From positions 13,866 through 77,865 of the forward strand of contig CAJTUC010000019.1 in the NCBI GenBank assembly GCA_910579395.1: a stretch of DNA of 64,000 nt, in the 5' to 3' direction. A program made the position numbers and the translations under genes. The notes under the pieces were generated by a model. It was not told the origin of the DNA. It was given only the letters and a program-made list of their open reading frames with translations, and searched no databases. Of this stretch, positions 1 to 7,975 are shown piece by piece. This stretch comes from an uncultured Lachnospiraceae bacterium. Its GTDB lineage: Bacteria; Bacillota; Clostridia; Lachnospirales; Lachnospiraceae. Positions within the stretch are counted from its first letter, which is position 1, and the number at the start of each line of letters is the position of its first letter.

Positions 1-429
1 GGTTATAACCGGCGGAATACCGATAAGAATACGCTTGCTCATGCGGAATTGACCGCCATTAACAAAGCGAGCAAAAAGATGGGGGACTGGCGGCTGGAAG
101 GCTGTACGCTCTATGTGACGCTGGAGCCGTGCCAGATGTGTGCAGGCGCCATTGTACAGGCGCGCATCACCGAAGTCGTCATGGGCTGCATGAATCCCAA
201 AGCGGGATGTGCCGGCTCCATTCTCAACGTTCTCGAAATGCCTCAGTTCAATCATCAGGTCCGGGTAAAAAGAGGCATTCTGGAAGAATCCTGTTCCGCT
301 CTGTTAACCACATTTTTCAAAGAATTGCGTATCAGAAATAAGGCGGAACGAAAAGCGCTTTCAGCTATTGAACCGGAATATCTGCCTAAGCAGGCAGACG
401 AATGTAAAAACGCGAAGAATCAAAGTTGA
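1..429 (+). CDS. tadA: tRNA-specific adenosine deaminase TadA, 5' end outside window
   Basis: TadA deaminates the wobble adenosine (A34) of tRNA-Arg(ACG) to inosine. The reading frame is open from base 1, so the true start lies upstream of the window. The visible part carries the zinc-deaminase signature: HAE at bases 40-48 (His ligand plus catalytic Glu) and PCQMC at about 127-141 (two Cys ligands). The C-terminal helix region follows, with a short polar tail. The stop TGA (427-429) lies inside the -35 box of the next gene, the SRP RNA. tadA next to ffs is a common Firmicutes arrangement, usually followed by dnaX, which is not present here. Identity is clear; only the N-terminus is missing. 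Confidence 0.95.
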   Translation, partial: GYNRRNTDKNTLAHAELTAINKASKKMGDWRLEGCTLYVTLEPCQMCAGAIVQARITEVVMGCMNPKAGCAGSILNVLEMPQFNHQVRVKRGILEESCSALLTTFFKELRIRNKAERKALSAIEPEYLPKQADECKNAKNQS

Positions 430-454
430 CAAAACGCCAAAAAAACAGTATACT
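426..454 (+). promoter_or_regulatory. sigma-A promoter of the SRP RNA gene
   Basis: TTGACA at 426-431 and TATACT at 449-454 are separated by exactly 17 bases, and the predicted start (about 460-461) coincides with the 5' end of the SRP RNA. The -35 box contains the TGA stop codon of tadA, so promoter and coding sequence overlap. Confidence 0.88.
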
Positions 455-459
455 TATTT

Positions 460-724
460 AACCGCGCAGCCGGGGCGTTAGCGGTGCCCTGTACCTACAA
501 TCCGCTCTAGTAGGGGTGATGCTTGATTGAGGGCTTCTTCCTGTGTAGCTGCCCTTTATAAGTGGCGTTGAAGTTCGGGTCTTACGCAATGGGAATCCAT
601 GAACCGTGTCAGGGTGGGAACACAGCAGCACTAAGTGGAAGCTTCCATGTGCCGTAAGGGTGCCTGGCGGAGCTAACTGTAAAGGTAACGTGCATGGGTC
701 TGGTTCGAGAGAAAGCGCGCGGTT
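460..724 (+). ncRNA. ffs: signal recognition particle RNA, large bacterial type
   Basis: This is the RNA core of the signal recognition particle. The conserved domain IV is visible around 605-645 (GTGTCAGG, then GGGAACACAGCAGCAC and TAAGTGG). The 5' end AACCGCGC (460-467) is complementary to the 3' end GCGCGGTT (717-724), closing the long stem and fixing both ends. The length of about 265 nt is that of the Bacillus/Clostridium form with an Alu-like domain, not the short 4.5S form. A consensus promoter sits directly upstream. Only a weak terminator is visible downstream (AGCC 735-738 with GGCT 754-757, then a T run), and it lies inside the end of the convergent gene. Confidence 0.93.
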
Positions 725-732
725 TTGGATTT

Positions 733-2649
733 TCAGCCCTGCCGCCTGCGCTCGGCTTTTTTCGCTCTCTTGACCTGATACATTTTTCGGTCTGCCAGTT
801 CTACAAGAATTTCCAAATCTGCTTTTTCTGCGTCAGTTTCTATCCAATAACCGATACTTGCATCCAAACAATAAGCTCTCGTATATCTGGCATTGTACTG
901 CTCGATAGAATTTCTGATCCGCTCAATATATTCCTGAATACCCTCCTCAGAATACCCGTTCACGACAATAACGAATTCATCCCCGCCATATCTCGCCAAT
1001 AACTCTCCATGATGGCGGTTATCCTCCAGAATATTCGCCATTGCTTTAATATAAACGTCTCCCTCTTCGTGTCCATACAGATCATTTACCGTTTTCAATC
1101 CATCCATATCTGCAAAAATAACGGCAACAGGCTGTTTTCTCCTTTTGGCCTCTTCCAGAATTCTTGGTGCGAACTTGTTGTATCCTGCCCGATTATTGAC
1201 ACCCGTTAATTCATCATACAGCCACATCTTACTCAGGCGGCCGAGCATTGCATTCATTGTATCCTGCCTGCGCACCGTTTCCAATGCGTTATCCAGACTC
1301 AGAATAAAATGCCTGAAAAAGCGGCTTTCTAACGCAGGCCGGTAATTGCCTACGACACAATAGCCAAAACAATATTCCTGATGATGCAGCGGCATGATCA
1401 GATAGAAATTGCCCTCTTTTCCACTCTTGCAGGAAAGTGGCAGCAGCGTGTTCTTATGAAAGCCGTCATAGCTGGCAAAAACCCCTCTTTCATACGCCAG
1501 CGGAATCCAGATATCATCCGTATATATCGTTTCATCTCTTCCCCGCTCTTCTCCTTCCGCCATATGCTCCAATTCTTCATAATAATTTTCAATACTCCCG
1601 CACATGCACAGATAAAAATAATCTGGAGCGAGAAGCTCAATATACTGCTGCGTACACTCCTTAAAATCCTCAAAAGTTTCCAGCCCGGTAAATTCCGCCG
1701 CACAACATTTTAACAATTCCAGATTATCATCCACCTCGACCGATTTCTTAACATACATCTCCTGCAGTTCCGCATGCGTATAACTCTGCTTCTTATCACA
1801 TCCACAGGACTGTGAAAAAAGCGGCTTTCCATATACAATATGCTCCATAGGCGGATTTTCCTTCCTTATCGCCTGCACCAGTGTCCTATAGGCAATTTCC
1901 GCCGCTGTATATTCTCCCCGTCTGACTGTCGTCAAACGAGGATGATTCAACTGCGCAATGGAACTGTTATCATAGCCTGTCACAAGAATATCTTCCGGTA
2001 CTCGATATCCAGCCTCCTTCAATGCCAAAATGGCGCCAATGGCCATATCATCGTTCGCCGCCATGACCGCATCAGGCAATGGCATGTCCTTTTTCAGCAG
2101 TTCATTCACTGCCTGAATGCCGCTTTTATAAGTATAATCCCCATAGGCCGCCATCTGCTCATCCCATTTTAGATGATACTGTTCCAACGCTTCCCTGTAT
2201 GCGCTCAACCGTTCTGCCGCATCCTGACTCTCTATAGGGCCGGATATATAGAAAATCCGCCGCACATGATGTTCCGTCACAAGATGCTCCACAATGGCAT
2301 GTATACCTGATTGATTCTCCAGCCAGATATTGATGGTACCATCTATTTTGACCAGCATGGAAGCACAGGGAACTCCCGCTTTCTTAATCCTGCTGACCAG
2401 TTCTTCCCGAATCTTTACATCATGAATCGTTTCCAGATTGGTAATAACACCGTCATATTGTGTAAAATCCGGTAAATTGTAAATATTATATTCTCCTTTT
2501 TCGTATTTAAAACGTGACGCATAATACCACCCGTCACATGTGAAAATATAAATGTTCGTTCCTTCCGGAAGTGCACTGTCCAATATACCATTAATCATTC
2601 TTTTCTGTGTATCAAACCCGACACCGCCCATTAATACTGCAATATCCAT
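733..2649 (-). CDS. PBP1-like sensor fused to GGDEF diguanylate cyclase
   Basis: The 638-residue protein has no signal peptide and no membrane segment, so it should be cytoplasmic. Residues 1 to about 285 resemble the ligand-binding half of LacI regulators (type I periplasmic-binding fold) but have no helix-turn-helix. A middle region (about 290-470) looks like a GAF-type or linker domain. The C-terminus is a diguanylate cyclase with an intact GGDEF motif (YGGDEF near residue 557) and no RxxD inhibitory site five residues before it. This predicts c-di-GMP synthesis gated by a small cytoplasmic ligand, perhaps a sugar. The start ATG has a conserved leader with GAGAAAGAGG but an unusually long spacer. 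It converges on ffs with about 8 bases between them. Confidence 0.88.
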   Translation of the reverse strand: MDIAVLMGGVGFDTQKRMINGILDSALPEGTNIYIFTCDGWYYASRFKYEKGEYNIYNLPDFTQYDGVITNLETIHDVKIREELVSRIKKAGVPCASMLVKIDGTINIWLENQSGIHAIVEHLVTEHHVRRIFYISGPIESQDAAERLSAYREALEQYHLKWDEQMAAYGDYTYKSGIQAVNELLKKDMPLPDAVMAANDDMAIGAILALKEAGYRVPEDILVTGYDNSSIAQLNHPRLTTVRRGEYTAAEIAYRTLVQAIRKENPPMEHIVYGKPLFSQSCGCDKKQSYTHAELQEMYVKKSVEVDDNLELLKCCAAEFTGLETFEDFKECTQQYIELLAPDYFYLCMCGSIENYYEELEHMAEGEERGRDETIYTDDIWIPLAYERGVFASYDGFHKNTLLPLSCKSGKEGNFYLIMPLHHQEYCFGYCVVGNYRPALESRFFRHFILSLDNALETVRRQDTMNAMLGRLSKMWLYDELTGVNNRAGYNKFAPRILEEAKRRKQPVAVIFADMDGLKTVNDLYGHEEGDVYIKAMANILEDNRHHGELLARYGGDEFVIVVNGYSEEGIQEYIERIRNSIEQYNARYTRAYCLDASIGYWIETDAEKADLEILVELADRKMYQVKRAKKAERRRQG

Positions 2650-2660
2650 TTTTACGACTA

Positions 2661-2680
2661 TGCCTCTTTCTCAGTCTGTA
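2661..2680 (-). repeat. conserved TGAGAAAG leader motif, copy upstream of the PBP1-GGDEF gene
   Basis: Read on the minus strand this is TACAGACTGAGAAAGAGGCA, followed by TAGTCGTAAAAATG with the start codon. It matches the leader of the transketolase N-subunit gene (21641-21660) over more than 30 bases including the spacer to ATG. Related copies lie at 15811-15823, 35181-35204, 48341-48357, 49780-49796 and 51867-51886. Confidence 0.55.
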
Positions 2681-2743
2681 ACCTACGCTGACTTTTTGAA
2701 TTTTATATGTATATTGTAGCATAATTTATCTGCCGGAACCATA

Positions 2744-3721
2744 TTAAAGCTCTACTTTTCGTAAATAATATCCGAACTTCCCTTCTTCCGCTTCACCTCC
2801 CTCACATTCAAATGCTTCAAAGCCGAACATAAGCGCGACCATCTTTTCCCTTTCATAAAAAACGCCTGGTACGCCAAGATAAAAGTCTTTTTCTTTTCCC
2901 AGAATCAGGTACCGGTAATTATAAAATCCATGCAGCAGAAAACTGTTATTGACAAGATGCTGGTAATTTTCACGCAGAATAATGAAATCTTTTGGTGCCA
3001 GTTTCACATAGATTCTATTATCACCATAAGGATGTATCTGCTCATAAGTAGTGAGCAGCTGCTCCCATTTATTTTCATAAAGCGGCGTGTGCTCCGGCTT
3101 CACTGAAATCCGTTCCGCCTTAACAGGCGGTTTCACCGGCATCCTGTTCGCCTGCCTGCTGCTCATTGACTCTGCTCGTATGACAGGCGCTGCCTCTGTC
3201 TCTGCCTCTGTTTCCGGCTCCGCCAGATTTTTCGGCTTTGCTGCTTCTCTTACCCTTTCCCGGTACACCTCAGGCCGCACTGCTTCAATCGATGGTCTTT
3301 CCCGTTCTGCAGCTGTCTCTTCCATCCGGTCCGGCTGTTCGTCCTGCTTCTTCTCCGGCTGCACTGACAGCACTGCTGTATCCGTTTTTTTCTCTTTCCG
3401 CTCTCCCGTCGCAGCCAGTCTGCTTTCCCCCTTTATTTTCCAGGCATCCGACAGGATAATTTCTGCCCGCAGAACCGGCTCCGCGGCTCTTCCGTTCCAT
3501 TTTCCGTTTCCTTCTTTAATGGCGAGCACATCTGCTTCCTGCCAGCCCGCCTCACTTTGCAGACGAATGGGAAAATTTCCCGTTACGGCACCGGACATAT
3601 TTTTGACTTGAAGTTCCACCCGATACATGCCGTCTCTCTCATCCACTTTCAAATAACCCGCATTCCTCTCCTTCACCTGGTCGTGAAAAAGTCCCATATA
3701 AATAATTTCTTTCTGGTACAT
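2744..3721 (-). CDS. hypothetical protein with Glu/Ala-rich linker (DUF6128-like C-terminus)
   Basis: I do not recognise a function. The 325-residue protein has two compact ends joined by a charged linker. Residues 1 to about 110 are beta-rich. Residues about 110-215 are low-complexity (Glu, Ala, Arg, Pro). The last ~110 residues form a conserved-looking globular part (YGDNRIYVKLAPKDF, then HGFYNYRYLILGKE and FYLGVPGVFYEREK) that from memory resembles the Lachnospiraceae DUF6128 family. No signal peptide or membrane segment is visible. The start has AGAGG a few bases upstream. It follows the cdaR-like gene, separated by a terminator, so it probably has its own promoter. Confidence 0.7.
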   Translation of the reverse strand: MYQKEIIYMGLFHDQVKERNAGYLKVDERDGMYRVELQVKNMSGAVTGNFPIRLQSEAGWQEADVLAIKEGNGKWNGRAAEPVLRAEIILSDAWKIKGESRLAATGERKEKKTDTAVLSVQPEKKQDEQPDRMEETAAERERPSIEAVRPEVYRERVREAAKPKNLAEPETEAETEAAPVIRAESMSSRQANRMPVKPPVKAERISVKPEHTPLYENKWEQLLTTYEQIHPYGDNRIYVKLAPKDFIILRENYQHLVNNSFLLHGFYNYRYLILGKEKDFYLGVPGVFYEREKMVALMFGFEAFECEGGEAEEGKFGYYLRKVEL

Positions 3722-3760
3722 CCTCTCACCTCTCTATTCTATATATATGTCGAATATACC

Positions 3761-3790
3761 AAAAAATGCCAGACAATCTCTTGTCTGACA
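3761..3790 (-). terminator. Rho-independent terminator downstream of the cdaR-like gene
   Basis: On the minus strand TGTCAGACAA, loop GAGA, TTGTCTGGCA is followed by six T residues. The stem is 10 bp with one wobble pair. It ends the transcript that carries the structured element at 3836-3922 in its 3' UTR. Confidence 0.85.
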
Positions 3791-3807
3791 TTGAAATTTT
3801 TTAACCG

Positions 3808-3922
3808 GGAGAATGCCGCTTTTTAGGCATTCTCCAGCGTGAGAAAGATTTGCCTTCGGCAAATCGTAGAACTTCTTAGCGAAACAGCCTTTGCTGTGAG
3901 CTCCAGAAGTTCTTCTCACGCT
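3808..3922 (-). repeat. three-way-junction structured element, copy 1, with AGAATG hairpin
   Basis: The junction part is 3836-3922. P1 is AGCGTGAGAA (3836-3845) with TTCTCACGCT (3913-3922). P2 is AGAACTTCT (3868-3876) with AGAAGTTCT (3905-3913). P3 is AGC/GCT plus ACAGC/GCTGT with loop CTTT. P4 is GATTTGCC (3847-3854) with GGCAAATC (3858-3865). A separate hairpin GGAGAATGCC/GGCATTCTCC lies at 3808-3835. Copies 2 and 3 (40335-40417, 44912-44994) have the same layout with different but still complementary stems. P1 overlaps the stop codon of the cdaR-like gene, so the element sits in that gene's 3' UTR. Function unknown. Confidence 0.75.
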
Positions 3923-5009
3923 AGTATTCTAATGAATCCAGATACTTCATATAATTTACTACCATGAGAGCAATTTTAAAGGTAAGGGCATCATCAAAAG
4001 TTCGAATATCCAGTCCTGTACTCTTCGCCAGTTTCTCAATACGATAAACAAGCGTATTCCGATGCACAAACAATTGTCTGGAAGTTTCCGATACATTCAG
4101 GTTATTTTCAAAGAACTTATTAATGGTCGTCAAGGTCTCTTCATCCAATTCATCAGGTACATTGGCGCCAAAAATTTCATCAATAAAAATCTGACAGAGA
4201 TTCACAGGAAGTTGATAGATCAATCTGCCGATTCCCAGCCTGTTATAAGCCGTCACTCTCTTTTCTGCATAAAAAATCTTTCCAACATCCAATGCCATCT
4301 TCGCTTCCTTATAAGATTTGGAAACATCTTTCAGTTCTTCCACAATGGTTCCATAGGACACCCGGACATTCATCATAGCTTCCATATTCATCATATCAAC
4401 AATCGTATTCGCCGTATGCTCCATTACCTCATAACTCTCTCCCGCTGCCAGCGCCTTGATCAAAATCACATTGCTCTCATCTACCGCAGTAATATAATCC
4501 CCGATTTGAGCAGAGAACATTCCATTCAGCAATTCCGATGCCGAGCTCTCCTTCTCGCTTCCGGTCTCGATCAGAAAAACCGCTCTGGGTACGGTCACTT
4601 CTATATGCAGCTTTTTTGCACGATTATAAATATCGACCAACAGCATATTATCTAAAAGTAAATTTTGAAAAAAGTTATTTCTGTCATATTTTTCCTTATA
4701 GGCAATGATCAGGTTCTGCAGCTGACTCACAGCAATCTTGCCAATCATGTAAGTGTCTTCGCCTATGCCTCTTGCATCCAGAACGTAGAGCTGTTCGCTC
4801 TCATCCAGTATCTTTAAAAGGTGATGTGTTCCAATTACCTGACTGTCCGCCGGTGAATCTACAAATTCCGTGATCAGATTTAGCGCCAGATCATTTAACT
4901 CAAAAGTAGATGCTACGATATTTCCCTCCAAATCTAATACACATAAATCAACTTTCGTAATAGCTTTTAACTCTTCTATACTGGTCCTGATAACCTGACT
5001 TGATATCAT
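3921..5009 (-). CDS. CdaR/PucR-family transcriptional regulator
   Basis: The 362-residue protein ends in the PucR-type helix-turn-helix (NLNVSETSRQLFVHRNTLVY, about residues 300-355), typical of CdaR-like sugar-diacid regulators. The first ~120 residues resemble the CdaR sensor domain (VDLCVLDLEGNIVAS), and the middle is a GGDEF-like regulatory fold without catalytic motifs. No membrane segment. The start is set by AAGGAG six bases before ATG. It lies downstream of the MsmK/UgpC-type ATPase gene, an association that suggests control of sugar import. The stop codon TAG overlaps the first bases of the structured element. Confidence 0.85.
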   Translation of the reverse strand: MISSQVIRTSIEELKAITKVDLCVLDLEGNIVASTFELNDLALNLITEFVDSPADSQVIGTHHLLKILDESEQLYVLDARGIGEDTYMIGKIAVSQLQNLIIAYKEKYDRNNFFQNLLLDNMLLVDIYNRAKKLHIEVTVPRAVFLIETGSEKESSASELLNGMFSAQIGDYITAVDESNVILIKALAAGESYEVMEHTANTIVDMMNMEAMMNVRVSYGTIVEELKDVSKSYKEAKMALDVGKIFYAEKRVTAYNRLGIGRLIYQLPVNLCQIFIDEIFGANVPDELDEETLTTINKFFENNLNVSETSRQLFVHRNTLVYRIEKLAKSTGLDIRTFDDALTFKIALMVVNYMKYLDSLEY

Positions 5010-5066
5010 GTCTGTCTCCTTCTCTGCTATTTGAGCATTCCCCTTCTTTAATCATTCCCCATTCGA

Positions 5067-5085
5067 GCGCGCACGCATGGCGCGC
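5067..5085 (-). other. GC-rich hairpin in the leader of the cdaR-like gene
   Basis: GCGCGC at 5067-5072 pairs with GCGCGC at 5080-5085 around a 7-base loop. It lies between the ATPase terminator and the cdaR-like start. No T run follows, so it is not an obvious terminator. Role unknown. Confidence 0.4.
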
Positions 5086-5116
5086 GGACTATACCGCCGC
5101 AATTTCCTGTAATGAT

Positions 5117-5141
5117 AAAAAGGGGATGCTGCCGCATCCCC
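5117..5141 (-). terminator. Rho-independent terminator of the MsmK/UgpC-type ATPase gene
   Basis: On the minus strand GGGGATGC, loop GGCA, GCATCCCC is followed by TTTTT. It starts about 15 bases after the ATPase stop codon. Confidence 0.88.
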
Positions 5142-5155
5142 TCCGATTACCGTGA

Positions 5156-6265
5156 TTAGTTTGTGATAATCTGCTCTGTTTCTTTATCAAATACATGAAT
5201 CTTTTCAACATCAAATGCAAACTTAACTGAATCACCAGGTTTTGCTGTTGTACGGGAATCCACTCTTGCCGTAATCGGGAACTCAGCAAGATCAAAGTAT
5301 AAGTAAACTTCTGCACCGAGCAACTCGTATACTTTAATGGTAGATTCGAATGTACATTTAGCGGAGCTAACGTATTCCGGTGAATCGTATACATCCTCAG
5401 GACGAATACCAAACGTAACTGTCTTTCCGGCATAGCCGCCGTCAATCAGTTTCTTGGATTTTGCTGCCGGAAGCGGAATGCTGCCACCAGCTACTTTCAG
5501 GTTTGCCGTATCGCCGCTTACCTCAACAACTGCATCAAGGAAGTTCATCTGAGGTGATCCCATGAATCCTGCAACGAACAGGTTCTGCGGTTTCTGATAT
5601 AAGTTCTGAGGTGTATCTACCTGCTGAACAACACCATCTTTCATAACAACAATTCTGGTACCCAGTGTCATAGCCTCTGTCTGGTCATGTGTTACATAGA
5701 TGATTGTTGTGCCCAGTCTCTGATGCAGTTTGGAAATCTCAACACGCATCTGCACACGAAGTTTAGCATCCAAGTTTGAAAGCGGCTCATCCATAAGGAA
5801 TACCTTAGGATTACGAACGATTGCACGCCCCATAGCAACACGCTGTCTCTGACCACCGGACAAAGCCTTCGGTTTACGATCAAGGAGAGGAGTCAAGTCA
5901 AGAATCTTAGCTGCCTCTTTAACCATCTTATCAATTTCATCTTTCGGCACTTTTCTTAACTTCAGACCGAATGCCATATTGTCATATACAGACATATGAG
6001 GATACAAAGCGTAGTTCTGGAATACCATTGCGATATCTCTGTCCTTCGGCTCAACATCATTAACGACTCTGTCACCGATTTTCAATTCGCCGGATGAAAT
6101 GTCTTCCAGACCTGCAATCATACGAAGAGTTGTAGATTTACCACAACCTGAAGGTCCTACGAAAATAATAAATTCCTGGTCTGCAATCTCAAGATTGAAA
6201 TCTTTTACTGCCTCGAATCCGTTAGGATATACTTTGCAGACATTTTTTAATGATAAACTTGCCAT
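5156..6265 (-). CDS. carbohydrate ABC transporter ATPase, UgpC/MsmK/MsmX type
   Basis: This is the ATP-hydrolysing subunit of a CUT1-type sugar importer, acting on the cytoplasmic face of the membrane. Walker A GPSGCGKS is at residues 37-44, signature LSGGQ at 135-139 and Walker B VFLMDE at 155-160. The last ~90 residues form the regulatory TOBE-type domain. Length 369 fits MsmX/UgpC. No permease or binding protein is beside it. In Firmicutes such a lone ATPase often serves several importers, and the MalFG-type permeases at 57221-59043 have no ATPase, so sharing is likely. GGAGG lies upstream of ATG. Confidence 0.93.
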   Translation of the reverse strand: MASLSLKNVCKVYPNGFEAVKDFNLEIADQEFIIFVGPSGCGKSTTLRMIAGLEDISSGELKIGDRVVNDVEPKDRDIAMVFQNYALYPHMSVYDNMAFGLKLRKVPKDEIDKMVKEAAKILDLTPLLDRKPKALSGGQRQRVAMGRAIVRNPKVFLMDEPLSNLDAKLRVQMRVEISKLHQRLGTTIIYVTHDQTEAMTLGTRIVVMKDGVVQQVDTPQNLYQKPQNLFVAGFMGSPQMNFLDAVVEVSGDTANLKVAGGSIPLPAAKSKKLIDGGYAGKTVTFGIRPEDVYDSPEYVSSAKCTFESTIKVYELLGAEVYLYFDLAEFPITARVDSRTTAKPGDSVKFAFDVEKIHVFDKETEQIITN

Positions 6266-6496
6266 GTGCTTGTGCCTCCTAAATTATTTCATTTCTTTTA
6301 TTCATGATTATTTGTAATAATCAAGTCTGAAATTAGTATAACGAACTTCCAAAATCTTTTCCATACCACTATTTCACAAAGATTTTGCTTTCCATTGTAG
6401 AATTTGCTCACTTTCGTTGCGAAGCTTACTTTTTTCTGACAAGTTGACCAAGAAACTATCTTTTTCTTGTACATCTTGCCCAAAAGCCTCCGCGCT

Positions 6497-7975
6497 TTAT
6501 TTTTCCATCCAACTGTCTTTATAAAAAGCCAGCTGGTTCTTTCCACGCTCTTTCGCCTTATAAAGCGCCTGGTCCGCCGCCTTATAAAGACTCTCAAAAT
6601 CTGCACCTTCTTCCGGGAAGATTGCAACACCGATACTCGCCGTAGCAGAATATTTCGTATATTCTCCCGCCTTAAAATCATGGAAGAAGTTTTCCACTTT
6701 TTTCGCTTCTTTTCTGATGGAATCGTCCGCAGATATATTTTTCAAAAAGATAAAAAATTCATCTCCGCCTACACGGCCGATAATATCCGAAGCCCGGAAA
6801 AGCGAACCAATCTGCTGACCGAGTGAACGAAGCACCTCGTCGCCAAAAGCATGCCCCATCGTATCATTTATTTTCTTGAAATTATCGATATCCAATATAA
6901 ACATCATGGAACGGCTTTTGGGATTCTTCGCCATATATTCTTTGATCTTACGTTCCGTTGCAAGCTTGTTATTCAGCCCTGTCAACAAATCCGTATCGGC
7001 CTTTTCTTCCAGCTGTTCCTGCCTTCTGTTATTAAGGACTTTGCTCGCAATATTAATGCCAATGATTATGCAGATAAATACCACCGTCACAATGACCAGC
7101 TGAATCATCATATTTCTGACGTCCATCCATTGCTGTGCCACCTGCCTGTCTATGTAATCCTGCGAAATTCCCGTGACCAGTGTCCAGTTGTTGATGCCGA
7201 CCGGAACATATGTCAGCGCCGATTCCGTATCCCCCATTTTCACGGTGGAAACAGAACTCACACGGTTCGTAATGCGGGTCTTCATTTTCTTGACCGCATC
7301 CTCATTCCCGGCTCTCAGCACATCATACAGATTATCTCCCTCCTTCCAGCTGTTCCCTGTACCCGAAGCAAGCAGAAGCGTACCATTTTCATCGATTAAA
7401 GCTACGATATTCCATGCTACGAAATCATTCTTCTTAACGACCGCCTCAAAATTATTCAACGGGTAAAACAAAAGCATGTGCCCAAGACCTTCTTCATATC
7501 TGACAGGAACGTTGGCAACAACAGCCTTATGCCCCTTGATTCCGTCATCCGGTACAAAATGATAGGTGGATTCTTTTACCGCATTCATTTCCTCAAAATA
7601 TTCCCATTCGGCCATGGAAATTTTTTCCCCGGCATTATCAATGCCTTTTCCCTCTTCGTCCAGCATATAAACCGCATAGGCTCCGGAATACCTCATTGCG
7701 AGCCGAATCGTTTTCAGCGCATAGACAGACTCTACCGATGTCTTATCTTCCATAAGCTCCGCTATCGGTTCACCGATTGTCGTAAGAAGCGTGAGCTGTT
7801 CCCTGAAATTATCCGCACAGGCGCCCGCCGCATCCGCCATATTCCTCGTGACTGTATCGTTCGCGCTCAGCCTGCTTTTAGTGATAAAGTTAAAAAGCAT
7901 GATTGCGAGCACCATGAGCAGGATTCCTGCCGGGACCAACCACTGCCCCACTATTGTTTTCCTGTTATCATCCAT
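6497..7975 (-). CDS. membrane diguanylate cyclase with extracytoplasmic sensor domain
   Basis: An N-terminal membrane helix (WLVPAGILLMVLAIMLF) is followed by about 250 residues outside the membrane that look like a dCache/PDC sensor. A second membrane helix (MIQLVIVTVVFICIIIGI) leads to a cytoplasmic GGDEF domain with intact GGDEF (near residue 403). An RASD inhibitory site lies exactly five residues before it, so product inhibition is likely. I chose the ATG at 7975: GAGG lies about seven bases upstream and this ATG overlaps the stop of the YesL gene. An in-frame ATG at 7996 would add seven residues. Translational coupling with YesL is likely. Confidence 0.88.
   Translation of the reverse strand: MDDNRKTIVGQWLVPAGILLMVLAIMLFNFITKSRLSANDTVTRNMADAAGACADNFREQLTLLTTIGEPIAELMEDKTSVESVYALKTIRLAMRYSGAYAVYMLDEEGKGIDNAGEKISMAEWEYFEEMNAVKESTYHFVPDDGIKGHKAVVANVPVRYEEGLGHMLLFYPLNNFEAVVKKNDFVAWNIVALIDENGTLLLASGTGNSWKEGDNLYDVLRAGNEDAVKKMKTRITNRVSSVSTVKMGDTESALTYVPVGINNWTLVTGISQDYIDRQVAQQWMDVRNMMIQLVIVTVVFICIIIGINIASKVLNNRRQEQLEEKADTDLLTGLNNKLATERKIKEYMAKNPKSRSMMFILDIDNFKKINDTMGHAFGDEVLRSLGQQIGSLFRASDIIGRVGGDEFFIFLKNISADDSIRKEAKKVENFFHDFKAGEYTKYSATASIGVAIFPEEGADFESLYKAADQALYKAKERGKNQLAFYKDSWMEK

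Noticed and set aside
3087..3611. Plus-strand open frame of 174 residues
   Set aside because: Antisense to the linker of the hypothetical protein; low-complexity Ser/Ala composition.
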